A program made the translations under genes and the position numbers. The notes below the pieces were generated by a model. The model ran no database searches. It was not told the DNA's origin and saw nothing but the letters and a program-made list of their open reading frames with translations. DNA of 64,000 nt from Sulfitobacter sp. D7 (GTDB lineage: Bacteria; Pseudomonadota; Alphaproteobacteria; Rhodobacterales; Rhodobacteraceae): positions 40,923 through 104,922 of the forward strand of contig NZ_CP020697.1 in the NCBI RefSeq assembly GCF_003611275.1, given 5' to 3'. The first letter of the stretch is position 1. Every line of letters starts with the position of its first letter. Positions 53,216-62,280 of this stretch are shown here, in pieces.

Positions 53216-53599
53216 ATGACACAAGCAAATGATTTCTACGCGCAGATGCTCGAAGCCCAGAGACGGGCAGCCGAACAGCGGGTCGAGACCCGCGCAGCCC
53301 TTCTCACCGAACTGCGCGGCCTCGGCGTGACCGGCCTCGACGTGCAATATGAAGGCTATGGCGATTCCGGCAATGTCGAGGAGGTCGTCGTGACGCCTGA
53401 CACGATTACCCTGACAGAAGAGCTGCGGCGACGGGTCGAAGATTTCGGCTGGGACTTTGCCTATGCGCTGAGCCCTGGCTTCGAAAACAACGAGGGCGGC
53501 TATGGCGAATTGACCTGGGCGCTCGAGACGGACAAGATCGATGTCAGCCACTCGAACCGCTTCATCGAGACCGACACCACAGAACATGAGGGGCTCTGA
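53216..53599 (+). CDS. DUF6878 family protein
   Basis: 127-residue acidic protein resembling the DUF6878 family of plasmid/ICE small proteins: helical N-terminus, central GLDVQYEGYGDSGNVEEV and C-terminal FAYALSPGFENNEGGYGELTW. Function unknown. Stop codon is 1 nt before the next start, so the two genes are coupled. Confidence 0.75.
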   Translation: MTQANDFYAQMLEAQRRAAEQRVETRAALLTELRGLGVTGLDVQYEGYGDSGNVEEVVVTPDTITLTEELRRRVEDFGWDFAYALSPGFENNEGGYGELTWALETDKIDVSHSNRFIETDTTEHEGL

Positions 53600-53600
53600 C

Positions 53601-54077
53601 ATGGCACATCCTCTCCACCACGCCGAAAGCTCGGCCCGTAGATTTGGCGGTGTTCCAGATGATTACCAACATGTGCATGACTGGTTTGACTCATCTAAAG
53701 AGCACCTAGGTCTCTTTGTTCACAGAGCCCAAAAACATCATACGGTCGGGATCTATGATGCCGAGCGGGTGTTCGGTCGCAGCCTGATCAACAGCGCGGG
53801 CCGGGTCGTTCCGATCCGCTGGATCGGCGAGCAGCATGTGCGCGAAGACTGCCAGGGGCGTATCCCGTCACTGGCTGACTGGCTCGGACGCATACAACCC
53901 GAACCGTGGATGGCCAATGGCCGGATCGACAACGACCCGACGCAGATCGGCAGCGATCCGCGTGCGGCCTGGGTCCAGGCGGTTGCGGGTCACCAGACCA
54001 TTCTTGGCTTTGAGGATTGGCTTCTCAAGGTCTCTGTCGAGCACGTCCAGCATCGCCAGAATCGCGCCGCCGCCTGA
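53601..54077 (+). CDS. DUF6915 family protein
   Basis: 158-residue protein resembling the DUF6915 family: N-terminal HPLHHAESSARRFGG, then WFDSSKEHLGLFVHRAQKHHTVGIYDAERVFG and IGEQHVREDCQGRIPSLADWL. Histidine-rich, so possibly metal-binding, but the function is unknown. Coupled to the DUF6878 gene. Confidence 0.78.
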   Translation: MAHPLHHAESSARRFGGVPDDYQHVHDWFDSSKEHLGLFVHRAQKHHTVGIYDAERVFGRSLINSAGRVVPIRWIGEQHVREDCQGRIPSLADWLGRIQPEPWMANGRIDNDPTQIGSDPRAAWVQAVAGHQTILGFEDWLLKVSVEHVQHRQNRAAA

Positions 54078-54119
54078 TCCGCCGGGCGGCAAACTCACCA
54101 ACCATCTGATCCCATCCAG

Positions 54120-54158
54120 ATCGACCCGCCTGCGCCACAACCGGCTTGGCGGGTCGAT
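54120..54158 (+). promoter_or_regulatory. Long inverted repeat in a leader region
   Basis: Perfect 11-bp arms ATCGACCCGCC (54120-54130) and GGCGGGTCGAT (54148-54158) around a 17-nt loop, 24 nt before the start of the next gene. It resembles the hairpin leaders before the other small genes of this block. Confidence 0.5.
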
Positions 54159-54182
54159 TGCGTTTCGAGAAAGGACATGGAC

Positions 54183-54812
54183 ATGCAAGATCCCGTCTAC
54201 GAGGAGGTCCACCAGGGCCACACGATCAAGATCTACCACGACCCCGACGCTGAGGACCCACGAGAGTGGTGCAACCTCGGTACGCTGATCTGCTGGCACC
54301 GCCGCTATCGGCTGGGTGACAGCCATCAGTACGACAGCCCTGAGGCGTTCCTGCGCGATCTTGCGGGCGTCTCGGATCAGAGCGATCTCTCGATGGATCG
54401 TCTGCGGGACCGCGCCGAGCGGAAGGCAATCATTCTGCCTGTGTTTCTCTATGACCATTCCGGTCTCGCGATGAACACCGTCGGGTTCCACTGCCCGTGG
54501 GATTCTGGGCAGGTCGGTTACGTCTACGTGACGCTCGAAGCGGTCCGAAAGGAATTCGGTGTAAAACGCGTGACCAAGGCCCTGCGCGAACAGGCTGTAG
54601 ACATCTTACGTGGTGAGACCGCCGACTACGATTCTTACCTTGGTGGGCGTGTCTATGGTTACATCGTCGAACAGGGTGGCGAGGAGATCGACGCTTGCTG
54701 GGGGTTTGTTGGCGCCTATGAGACGCATTGTTTGCCGGAGGCGCGGAATGCCGTTCCTCGGTCCGATCCCCATGCGCCACCCGCGACCGGTGCATTGACC
54801 GCATATCCATAG
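54183..54812 (+). CDS. Unknown 209-aa protein
   Basis: 209-residue soluble protein. Start at 54183 is favoured because AAAGGA lies 7 nt upstream; an ATG at 54177 is too close to it. Segments such as KIYHDPDAEDPREWCNLGTLICWHRRYRLGD and HSGLAMNTVGFHCPWDSGQVGYVYV resemble hypothetical proteins of phages and plasmids. Function unknown; ends before the sRNA gene. Confidence 0.72.
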   Translation: MQDPVYEEVHQGHTIKIYHDPDAEDPREWCNLGTLICWHRRYRLGDSHQYDSPEAFLRDLAGVSDQSDLSMDRLRDRAERKAIILPVFLYDHSGLAMNTVGFHCPWDSGQVGYVYVTLEAVRKEFGVKRVTKALREQAVDILRGETADYDSYLGGRVYGYIVEQGGEEIDACWGFVGAYETHCLPEARNAVPRSDPHAPPATGALTAYP

Positions 54813-54900
54813 AATAACTCGCCGCCACACACCGGAACTATGGGCAGCACCCGATCGCGGACATGCATTGCTGCATTGCAGAAAAGTCATAGCCCGCCCA

Positions 54901-54929
54901 TTGTGCGACTGCAGCATTGCTCCTATGTT
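54901..54929 (+). promoter_or_regulatory. Promoter of the cuckoo-type sRNA
   Basis: TTGTGC (54901-54906) and TATGTT (54924-54929) with 17-bp spacing resemble a housekeeping-sigma promoter. The predicted transcription start is about 54936, directly before the first hairpin. Confidence 0.5.
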
Positions 54930-54935
54930 CGCTCT

Positions 54936-55018
54936 TGTGATCGGTTCTCTCCTCCTCCCTGAGCCGATCCGGAATAATCGGCGGCATCCACCTCCTCCCG
55001 GATGTCGCCTTTTTATTT
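54936..55018 (+). ncRNA. Cuckoo/CcsR-type sRNA with two anti-Shine-Dalgarno loops
   Basis: About 83 nt with two successive hairpins. The first pairs 54939-54947 with 54961-54969 (one G-U pair) and exposes CTCCTCCTCCC-like sequence in its loop. The second pairs GGCGGCATCC (54980-54989) with GGATGTCGCC (55000-55009), exposes ACCTCCTCCC and is followed by TTTTTATTT, a typical Rho-independent terminator. Two CCUCCUCCC loops are the defining pattern of alphaproteobacterial cuckoo RNAs (which include the CcsR RNAs of Rhodobacter). They can pair with ribosome binding sites or titrate regulators. Transcript ends are predicted, not observed. Confidence 0.75.
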
Positions 55019-55189
55019 GCAGATCCCCATTCTGAGCTCTTGCGATTTCTCCTCGTTGACCATTCGGTCCCCGAGCTTGCTGTGTGTCGGGTCCGTTTCG
55101 CTGGAGGTGCCCAAAATGCAGGCACGGCCGTGTCCCAGCAGCCTGGCATGGGTTTGCGCGACAACGCCCACAGCGTCATCCCCAGATTT

Positions 55190-55198
55190 TGTGGATAA
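55190..55198 (-). other. Single consensus DnaA box
   Basis: The minus strand reads TTATCCACA, a perfect R1-type DnaA box, in the 309-bp gap between the sRNA terminator and the helicase gene. No cluster of further boxes or iterons was seen, so an origin is not supported by this alone. Confidence 0.35.
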
Positions 55199-55252
55199 GT
55201 TTTCGCTGCCAAGACTTCAGTTTTCGAGGCCATGAAAGAGTGAGAGACAGGG

Positions 55253-55273
55253 CGGGAGGGGTGACCCCTCCCG
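55253..55273 (+). promoter_or_regulatory. 21-bp palindrome in the leader of the Strawberry-notch gene
   Basis: Perfect 10-bp arms, CGGGAGGGGT and ACCCCTCCCG, around a single G, flanked by GAAAGAGTGAGAGA and GTGAGAGAG. Ends 54 nt before the start codon. The G-rich arm is partly complementary to the sRNA CCTCCTCCC loops. Confidence 0.5.
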
Positions 55274-55327
55274 GGTGAGAGAGTGCACGCGGGGCTCGGG
55301 GCCAACCCTCAACCCCGGAGATTGCCG

Positions 55328-58300
55328 ATGAACGCTCACCCCCATTCCGTCCAACTTGCAACCGAGCCCGAAGCCCCTGCCCTGCCGGATGCCCCACGCT
55401 TCGCCCAAAACCTGATGCAGGCTGCGAAAATCCTCGTCCCCGTTTTCGAGGCAGGCAGGTCCATCGACGCCGCCGCACTTCGCGCCGCGATGGAAGATGC
55501 TTGCGGTGCCAGTGACACAAGTGGTGCCTGGGTCTGGAAAGACGCCTATGAGGCGGCCGAGGTCGCCCAAATCCTTATACTCTCGCGCTACGGCGCGCTG
55601 ATGCAGCGTCAGGCACTGTCGCCGCAGGCCTTCCTCACCATGATCGAACGTTTCACGGCTCTGGCCCCGTCTCACACGCGCCGCTCCGAAGACAGTATCC
55701 GTCTGCAACAGTTTTCCACGCCTTTGCCCCTCGCGGCCATCGTCGCGCAGGCCGCCGGGTTTCGGGACGACGACCTGATGCTCGAGCCGTCGACGGGCAC
55801 GGGCATGCTGGCCATCTTTGCAAAGATCGCTGGTGCACGGTTGGCGCTGAATGAACTTGCCGACACGCGCCGCGCCCTACTGGGGCAGTTGTTCCCCGAT
55901 GCCGCCGTATCTGACCACGATGCTGCCTCGATCGACGATCGTCTTGATCGCTCGATCACGCCCTCGGTCGTGGTGATGAACCCGCCGTTTTCCGCTGCCA
56001 ACCATGTCGAGGGCCGGTTTAGGCAAGCGACCAGTCAGCATGTGCTTTCCGCCCTGGCACGCCTCGCGCCTGGTGGGCGGCTTGTCGTCATCACCGGCGA
56101 AAGCTTCCGTCCCTCTTTGAAATCCTTCCAGTCGACATTTCAGCGGATCGGCCAGAGCGCCGATGTCGTGTTTTCGGCCCCCATCGACGGCAAGGTCTTC
56201 GCACGGCATGGCACCACGATCGACACGCGGTTGACGGTAATCGATAAGCGCGCGGCTGGTGCTGAAGAGACCGCACCGGCTGATATTGACGCCGCCTATC
56301 ATCCGATCTGCGCGACCACGAGTGATCTTCTCTCCGTAGTACTCGCCCATTGCCCGGAACGCCGCAGCCCCCCGCCCTGCCCCACCACATCGGCCCTTTC
56401 GGTCCCGTCTCAGCCGACCCGCACCAACCTCCACGCCCTGCGCAACGCAGCACGCAAAGAAACCCGTGCGCTCGCCGAGGAACGCGCGAAGCATCCGTTC
56501 GACGACATCGAGACGGCCCCGCTCGACTACTTGCCAAAAGCCTGGAGCGAACCCTATGGCACGTTGCAGGACACGGTCTACGAGGTCTATGACCTGCAGG
56601 CGATCCGGATCGACGGCGCGGCGGAGCATCCGACAGCACTTGTGCAATCCGCCGCCATGGCCTCGGTGCCGCCGCCCGTGCCGAGCTACCGCCCCGTTCT
56701 GCCGAAGACCCTCGTTCGAGACGGTCTCCTCTCTGCGCCGCAGCTCGAAAGCGTGATCTACGCGGGCAATGCACACGAGACGCATCTCAAAGGCTTGTTC
56801 AAGCGTGGCGAGATCGAAGGCCAACTGATTGCAGCGGCTGAGGGTGACGAAGGCGCCTTCCGCCTGCGCAAGGGCTGGTTCCTCGGTGATGGCACTGGAT
56901 GCGGTAAAGGGCGACAGGTCGCGGGTATCATTCTCGACAACTGGCTGCAGGGGCGTCGCCGCTCGGTCTGGGTCTCGAAGAGCGACAAGCTCATCGAGGA
57001 TGCGCGACGCGACTGGATGGCGCTCGGCGGGCGTGAAAGCGATATCGTGCCGCTCTCAAAATTCCGCCAAGGCAGCGACATACGCCTGCCCGAGGGCATC
57101 CTCTTCGTTACCTACGCCACGCTGCGCTCGGCTGAACGTGAGGGCAAGGCTGCCCGCCTCGAGCAAGTGACCTCCTGGCTCGGCGAGGGGTTCGACGGGG
57201 TCATCGCTTTTGATGAAAGCCACGCCATGGCCAATGCCGCCGGCGAAAAGTCCGACCGCGGCGACAAAAAGGCCTCTCAACAAGGCCTTGCGGGCCTCGC
57301 GCTGCAAAACGCCGTGCCCGACGCCCGCGTACTCTATGTCTCGGCCACCGGGGCGACGGTCGTTGGCAATCTTGCCTATGCTTCGCGCCTCGGTCTCTGG
57401 GGCACGGGAGATTTCCCCTTCGTGACGCGGGCAGAATTTGTCGCCGCGATGGAGGCCGGGGGCATCGCCGCCATGGAGATGATTTCCCGCGACCTGAAGG
57501 CGCTTGGGCTCTATCTCGCGCGGTCCCTCTCCTATGCCGGGGTCGAATACGAGATGCTGGTCCATGAGCTGACGCCCGCCCAGGTCGCGATCTACGACAG
57601 CTACGCTGATGCCTACCAGATCATCCACACCAACCTTGAGGCTGCCCTACAAGCCTCTGGCATTTCGTCTGAGACAGGCACCTTGAACCCTCAGGCCAAA
57701 TCCGCCGCACGCTCGGCGTTTGAGAGCAACAAGCAGCGCTTCTTCAACCACCTCATCACCGCCATGAAATGCCCCTCGCTGATCCGCGCCATCGAGGCGG
57801 ACCTGGCGGCGGGACATTCGGCGGTGATCCAGGTGGTGTCGACCAGCGAGGCGGTGATGGAACGGCGTCTCGAAGAGATCCCGCCTTCGGAGTGGGATGA
57901 TCTGCAGGTCGATTTTACGCCGCGCGAGAACATCATGGACTACCTGATGCATTCCTTCCCGACGCGGCTCTTCGAGCCTTACACCGACGAGAGCGGGGAT
58001 CTGCGCTCGCGCCCGGCCGTCGATGGCGATGGCAATCACATCATTTGCCGCGAGGCGGAGCGGCGGCGGGACGAGCTTGTCGAGCATCTCGGTGCCCTCG
58101 CCCCAGTACAGGGTGCTCTCGACCAGATCCTTTGGCATTTCGGAGGGGAGGCTGTGGCCGAGGTCACGGGGCGCAAACGGCGCATCGTGAAGACGCGGGA
58201 GGGGCGGCTCAAGGTCGAGAAGCGTCCCGCTTCCTCCAACCTCGGAGAAACCCAGGCCTTCATGGATGATGCCAAGCGCATCCTGATCTTCTCCGATGCC

Positions 58301-59725
58301 GGTGGCACCGGGCGCAGCTATCATGCCGATCTCGGGGCCAAGAACCAGCGCCTGCGGGTGCATTACCTCCTTGAGCCCGGCTGGAAGGCCGACAATGCGA
58401 TCCAGGGGCTCGGGCGCACCAACCGCACCAATCAGGCGCTGCCGCCGCTGTTTCGACCCGTCGCAACAGACGTGAAGGGTGAGAAACGGTTCCTCTCCAC
58501 CATCGCGCGCCGCCTCGACACGCTCGGGGCGATCACCAAGGGGCAGCGCGAAACCGGCGGCCAGAACATGTTCCGCGCCGAGGACAATCTTGAGAGCCCC
58601 TACGCACGCGCGGCGCTGCGACAGTTCTTCTACAAGCTGCGGGCGGGCAAGATCGACGCCTGCTCATATGCCAGGTTCCAGGAGATGACCGGGCTGACAC
58701 TCGATGAGGCGGATGGCACGATGAAAGAGAATCTGCCGCCTATCCAGCAGTTCCTGAACCGCTGTCTGGCACTGCGGATCGACATGCAGGACGCGATCTT
58801 CGAGGCTTTCGGCGGGTTACTTTCGGCCATCATCGAGGACGCACGGCAGGCTGGCACGCTGGACGTCGGGCTAGAGACCCTGCGCGCCGAAAAATTCGAG
58901 ATCGTCGACCGCAAGGTGATCTTCGAACATGAGGCGACGGGGGCGACGGCCACCGCCCTGACCGTTGAGCGTACGGATCGAAACGATCCGCTCACCCTGT
59001 CCCGCGTGAAAGCCATCTGCGCTGATAACAAAGGCGCGACGCTCTATTGGAACAAGACCTCCAAACGCGCGGCCCTGATGGTGAAGGCGCCGGCCTTCAT
59101 GGATGAGGATGGCGTACCGATCCTGCGGGTGAAACTGCTACGGCCCATGGCGACCGAGATCCTCGCCCTCACCGAGTTCTCGAAATCGCACTGGGAAGAG
59201 ATAGACGATGCGATGTTCGAACAGCTCTGGCAGGCTGAGGTCGACGCGGTGCCGCAGTTCACCACATCGAAGATCACGCTGATCTGCGGCCTCCTCCTGC
59301 CGATCTGGGACCGGCTTCCTGCCGACAACATGCGCATTTACCGCCTGCAGGCCGAGGACGGGGAGCGCGCTATCGGCCGTCTCGTCAGTCAGGAGCAGCT
59401 CCTGAATGTCTATTCACGCCTTGGTCTCGATTGTCAGATCGAGATGTCGCCGCAGGAAGTGCTCAGCGCGGTGATGGAAGCCAGGACGACCCTGAACCTC
59501 CTCGGCGGCTACCAGTTGCGCCGGTCGTTGGTCATGGGACAGCCGAGACTTGAGCTGATCGGCGCGTCGGGCGCGGCCCTGCCCCGTCTGAAAGCGATGG
59601 GTTGTTTTGCCGAGGTGATCCAGTGGAAGACTCGGGTGTTCATCCCAGTGGATGGCACTGACGTGCTGGCGCGGGTTCTGGCTGAGCACCCGGTGGGTGC
59701 CAGCGCAGCGGATGTCGCCGCATGA
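55328..59725 (+). CDS. Bifunctional methyltransferase-like / Strawberry-notch helicase
   Basis: 1465-residue protein, by far the largest here. Residues 125-230 carry an N6-adenine-methylase-like fold: EPSTGTG (153-159) and catalytic NPPFS (218-222). The superfamily 2 helicase core follows: Walker A GDGTGCGKGRQ near 520 and DESHAM near 631. A C-terminal Strawberry-notch helicase domain includes GLGRTNRTNQA. Such methylase-helicase giants are conserved on alphaproteobacterial plasmids and ICEs; they are suspected to protect or process incoming DNA, but their role is not established. The stop overlaps the next start (ATGA). Confidence 0.9.
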   Translation: MNAHPHSVQLATEPEAPALPDAPRFAQNLMQAAKILVPVFEAGRSIDAAALRAAMEDACGASDTSGAWVWKDAYEAAEVAQILILSRYGALMQRQALSPQAFLTMIERFTALAPSHTRRSEDSIRLQQFSTPLPLAAIVAQAAGFRDDDLMLEPSTGTGMLAIFAKIAGARLALNELADTRRALLGQLFPDAAVSDHDAASIDDRLDRSITPSVVVMNPPFSAANHVEGRFRQATSQHVLSALARLAPGGRLVVITGESFRPSLKSFQSTFQRIGQSADVVFSAPIDGKVFARHGTTIDTRLTVIDKRAAGAEETAPADIDAAYHPICATTSDLLSVVLAHCPERRSPPPCPTTSALSVPSQPTRTNLHALRNAARKETRALAEERAKHPFDDIETAPLDYLPKAWSEPYGTLQDTVYEVYDLQAIRIDGAAEHPTALVQSAAMASVPPPVPSYRPVLPKTLVRDGLLSAPQLESVIYAGNAHETHLKGLFKRGEIEGQLIAAAEGDEGAFRLRKGWFLGDGTGCGKGRQVAGIILDNWLQGRRRSVWVSKSDKLIEDARRDWMALGGRESDIVPLSKFRQGSDIRLPEGILFVTYATLRSAEREGKAARLEQVTSWLGEGFDGVIAFDESHAMANAAGEKSDRGDKKASQQGLAGLALQNAVPDARVLYVSATGATVVGNLAYASRLGLWGTGDFPFVTRAEFVAAMEAGGIAAMEMISRDLKALGLYLARSLSYAGVEYEMLVHELTPAQVAIYDSYADAYQIIHTNLEAALQASGISSETGTLNPQAKSAARSAFESNKQRFFNHLITAMKCPSLIRAIEADLAAGHSAVIQVVSTSEAVMERRLEEIPPSEWDDLQVDFTPRENIMDYLMHSFPTRLFEPYTDESGDLRSRPAVDGDGNHIICREAERRRDELVEHLGALAPVQGALDQILWHFGGEAVAEVTGRKRRIVKTREGRLKVEKRPASSNLGETQAFMDDAKRILIFSDAGGTGRSYHADLGAKNQRLRVHYLLEPGWKADNAIQGLGRTNRTNQALPPLFRPVATDVKGEKRFLSTIARRLDTLGAITKGQRETGGQNMFRAEDNLESPYARAALRQFFYKLRAGKIDACSYARFQEMTGLTLDEADGTMKENLPPIQQFLNRCLALRIDMQDAIFEAFGGLLSAIIEDARQAGTLDVGLETLRAEKFEIVDRKVIFEHEATGATATALTVERTDRNDPLTLSRVKAICADNKGATLYWNKTSKRAALMVKAPAFMDEDGVPILRVKLLRPMATEILALTEFSKSHWEEIDDAMFEQLWQAEVDAVPQFTTSKITLICGLLLPIWDRLPADNMRIYRLQAEDGERAIGRLVSQEQLLNVYSRLGLDCQIEMSPQEVLSAVMEARTTLNLLGGYQLRRSLVMGQPRLELIGASGAALPRLKAMGCFAEVIQWKTRVFIPVDGTDVLARVLAEHPVGASAADVAA

Positions 59726-60768
59726 GCGCGCGGCGCAGCATCGCAGACCTCTCGGCCGCTCTGGCAGACCGTGCCGAGAGTTTCTGCCGCCAGTATTTCC
59801 CCGAGGGTCGTAAGCAGGGCAATTATTGGCAGGTCGGCGACACGTCCGGTGCAAAGGGCCAAAGCCTCGCCATCCGTCTGCAAGCTCAAGGTGAGCGCAA
59901 GGCCGGATCCTGGCAAGATTTCGCGACGGGTGAATATGGCGATCTCATCGACCTGCTGCAGGAACGGCTTGGGTCGGTCACGCTCAAGGAGACGCTGAGG
60001 GAGGCCCGGTCCTTTCTCGGCGAGGCCCCCTGCCCTGCCGCACCTCGAGACACCCAAAGGGCTGAGCGCCCTGATGCAGCCTCCGCCAAACGCATCGCGC
60101 GGGCGCGGAAGCTCTTTGCCGCTGGCAAGCCGGTGCTTGGCACCCCGGCCGCCACCTATCTGCAGGGGCGCGGCATCACACGGCTTGGACCTGCCCTGCG
60201 CTATCACCCTCGAGTCTTCCTGCGGCAGGGCGAGGACGATCCCGATCAGCCGCGAAGGGCCCCTGCCCTGCTCGCAAAGATCACCGACAAACGGGGCCAG
60301 ATCACCGGATGCGCGCGGGTCTATCTCGACCCGTCTACCGACGGGTTGGCCACGATCGAGAGACCCAAACGGATCCTTGGGCAGCTGCACGGCCATGCCA
60401 TCCGCTTCTGGGCCGGCGCGGGTCGCTCGGATCTCATCGTCGGCGAAGGGCTCGAAAACACCCTCTCAATCGGAACGGCTCTCCCGGAGTTCGACCTCGC
60501 CTCCTGTCTCACCGCCACCCATCTCGGCCTCTTCATTCCATCGCCGGGGATTCAGCGCATCTGGATCGCGCGGGACAATGACGATGCCGGACGCAATGCA
60601 TCCATAAGATTGCGTAACCAACTGGAATATCGAGGAATTTCCTGCGGTTATCTCGTCCCTGAACTGGGCGATTTCAACGATGATCTGCGGACATTTGGCA
60701 GAGATGCGCTGCGCCGGTCTCTGTTAGGGGCCATGAAGGCAAACGGTCTGGAGATCGAGGACGGATGA
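59722..60768 (+). CDS. Toprim-domain protein (DUF7146-type, primase-like)
   Basis: 348-residue protein with a DUF7146-like N-terminal region (WQVGDTSGAKGQSLAIRL, WQDFATGEYGDLIDLL), then a Toprim domain: GEGLEN near 241 and DNDDAGR near 283, the acidic residues that bind metal. Comparable plasmid proteins resemble primases or topoisomerase-like nucleotidyl enzymes. Translationally coupled to the Strawberry-notch helicase, implying joint work on replication or transferred single-stranded DNA (inference). Confidence 0.85.
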   Translation: MSARRSIADLSAALADRAESFCRQYFPEGRKQGNYWQVGDTSGAKGQSLAIRLQAQGERKAGSWQDFATGEYGDLIDLLQERLGSVTLKETLREARSFLGEAPCPAAPRDTQRAERPDAASAKRIARARKLFAAGKPVLGTPAATYLQGRGITRLGPALRYHPRVFLRQGEDDPDQPRRAPALLAKITDKRGQITGCARVYLDPSTDGLATIERPKRILGQLHGHAIRFWAGAGRSDLIVGEGLENTLSIGTALPEFDLASCLTATHLGLFIPSPGIQRIWIARDNDDAGRNASIRLRNQLEYRGISCGYLVPELGDFNDDLRTFGRDALRRSLLGAMKANGLEIEDG

Positions 60769-61066
60769 GCGCCAGTCTCCCCGGTGATGCCGGACAGGGC
60801 AAAGGTTCCGCGGGTTCGATCTGATCCCGTTTGGATAAGGGGAGCGATGGACCGGCGGGTCGGGGCAGAGTGCCCCTCGCCCGGGCAGCAATGCCCCCCG
60901 AACCAGAAAATTCCCCTGCCCCTTCGGGCCATTCCTCGCGGGAGCAATTTTCCGGCCTTGGGCGCATTCTCCGCTGCGCTCCGATCCTGACGGATGCGGC
61001 CCGGTCGCCGCCGGTCCTGATATCGCCCCATCCAAATCGGGTCAGATCAAACAGAGGAACCAGACA

Positions 61067-61978
61067 ATGCCCCATCAGACAGACATCCAAGAGGAGACCG
61101 GCGTGACCTCCGGCATCCTCGACCACCTGGCACTTCACGGCGCAACACCGGGACCCGGCGAGACCGATCACCGCCCCCTGCCCCAGCCCGACGAAGTCGA
61201 ACTCGCCATGGCGACCCTCTTTGACACCACCATCGGCCTCCTCACTGGCAGCCAGTTGGAAGACAATCTCGAAGAGATGCTCTGGTCCCTCACCTCGATC
61301 TTCCATCGTCGGCTCACCCATATCCAGAAGCTTCTCGACGACAACGAATTCGAGGTCAGGGAAAGCTTGGGGCTACAGGACGGCTCCGAGGTCGCCTCGG
61401 TCGAACTCGAGCGCCTCCAGATGATCGGGCTCAAGCTCTGGGACCATCGCGACGCCTTCGAGCAGATGCGCGATCTGGCCGTAGACCACTTCTCGGCCGC
61501 CACCGGTTCGCCCTGGCTCCCCCGCACCGGATCCAAGGTCTCACATCGCGGCCTCACCTCCGCCGTGGTGGACAGCCGGGCCTATCTCTCGGCCAAGCGT
61601 CGCAAGGAGACCGAGGTGCACTGCCCCGAAGGCACGCGGATCGCTTTCTCAGGCGGGGACTATCAGGCTTACGATCTGATATGGTCCGTCCTCGATGCCA
61701 CCCATGCGAAATACCCCGACATGGTGCTGCTGCATGGTGGCACGCCCAAAGGCGCCGAGATGATCGCGGCCCGCTGGGCAGATACCCGTGGGATCACCCA
61801 GGTGGTCTTCAAGCCCGACTGGAAGAGCCACGGCAAGGCCGCCCCCTTCAAGCGCAACGACAAGATGCTCGAAACCATGCCACAGGGTCTGATTGCCACG
61901 CCCGGTTCGGGCATCACCGAGAACATCGTCGACAAGGCCCGCAAGCTCGGAATCCGCATCAAGAGGATCGGGGCTTAG
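61067..61978 (+). CDS. DUF2493 (SLOG-like) protein
   Basis: 303-residue protein. The N-terminal 185 residues are helical and acidic. The C-terminal domain (about 188-303) is DUF2493, a Rossmann-like SLOG relative, with RIAFSGGDYQAYDLIWSVLD and LLHGGTPKGAEMIAARWAD, likely to bind a nucleotide. AGAGGA precedes the ATG. Ubiquitous on alphaproteobacterial conjugative elements; function unknown. Convergent with the toxin-antitoxin pair, 8 nt apart. Confidence 0.87.
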   Translation: MPHQTDIQEETGVTSGILDHLALHGATPGPGETDHRPLPQPDEVELAMATLFDTTIGLLTGSQLEDNLEEMLWSLTSIFHRRLTHIQKLLDDNEFEVRESLGLQDGSEVASVELERLQMIGLKLWDHRDAFEQMRDLAVDHFSAATGSPWLPRTGSKVSHRGLTSAVVDSRAYLSAKRRKETEVHCPEGTRIAFSGGDYQAYDLIWSVLDATHAKYPDMVLLHGGTPKGAEMIAARWADTRGITQVVFKPDWKSHGKAAPFKRNDKMLETMPQGLIATPGSGITENIVDKARKLGIRIKRIGA

Positions 61979-61986
61979 GCCCCGGT

Positions 61987-62280
61987 TCACGCCCCGCGCA
62001 AGAGGTCCTGTACGACGGAAGGCTTCTTGGCGATCAATGCCAGCAGAACCTGTGCTGGGCCTGTCGGGTGCCGGCGCCCGTGTTCCCAGTTCAGGAGCGT
62101 ACCTTTCGCGACGCCAATGCTCTTCGCAAACTCGGCCTGGGACAGGCCCGTCCGTTGCCGGACTTCGGCGACATCGACCTCCGCCACGGAAACTTCATGC
62201 ACTTTGGCGTCGGCCAAATCGCCATTCGCGAAGGCCAGAGCCTCTTCGAGGCCCTTGGATACGGTTTCAAATGCACTCAT
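61987..62280 (-). CDS. higA: HigA-like XRE antitoxin
   Basis: 97-residue protein with a C-terminal Cro/C1 helix-turn-helix (GLSQAEFAKSIGVAKGTLLNWE) and the RRHPTGPAQVLLALI tail characteristic of HigA-type antitoxins, which neutralise the toxin and repress the operon. It follows the toxin gene with a 4-nt overlap, the toxin-first order usual for higBA. Confidence 0.85.
   Translation of the reverse strand: MSAFETVSKGLEEALAFANGDLADAKVHEVSVAEVDVAEVRQRTGLSQAEFAKSIGVAKGTLLNWEHGRRHPTGPAQVLLALIAKKPSVVQDLLRGA

Noticed and set aside
55190..55198. Replication origin at the DnaA box
   Set aside because: One box without iterons, AT-rich unwinding region or initiator gene is not enough; kept only as a noted site.
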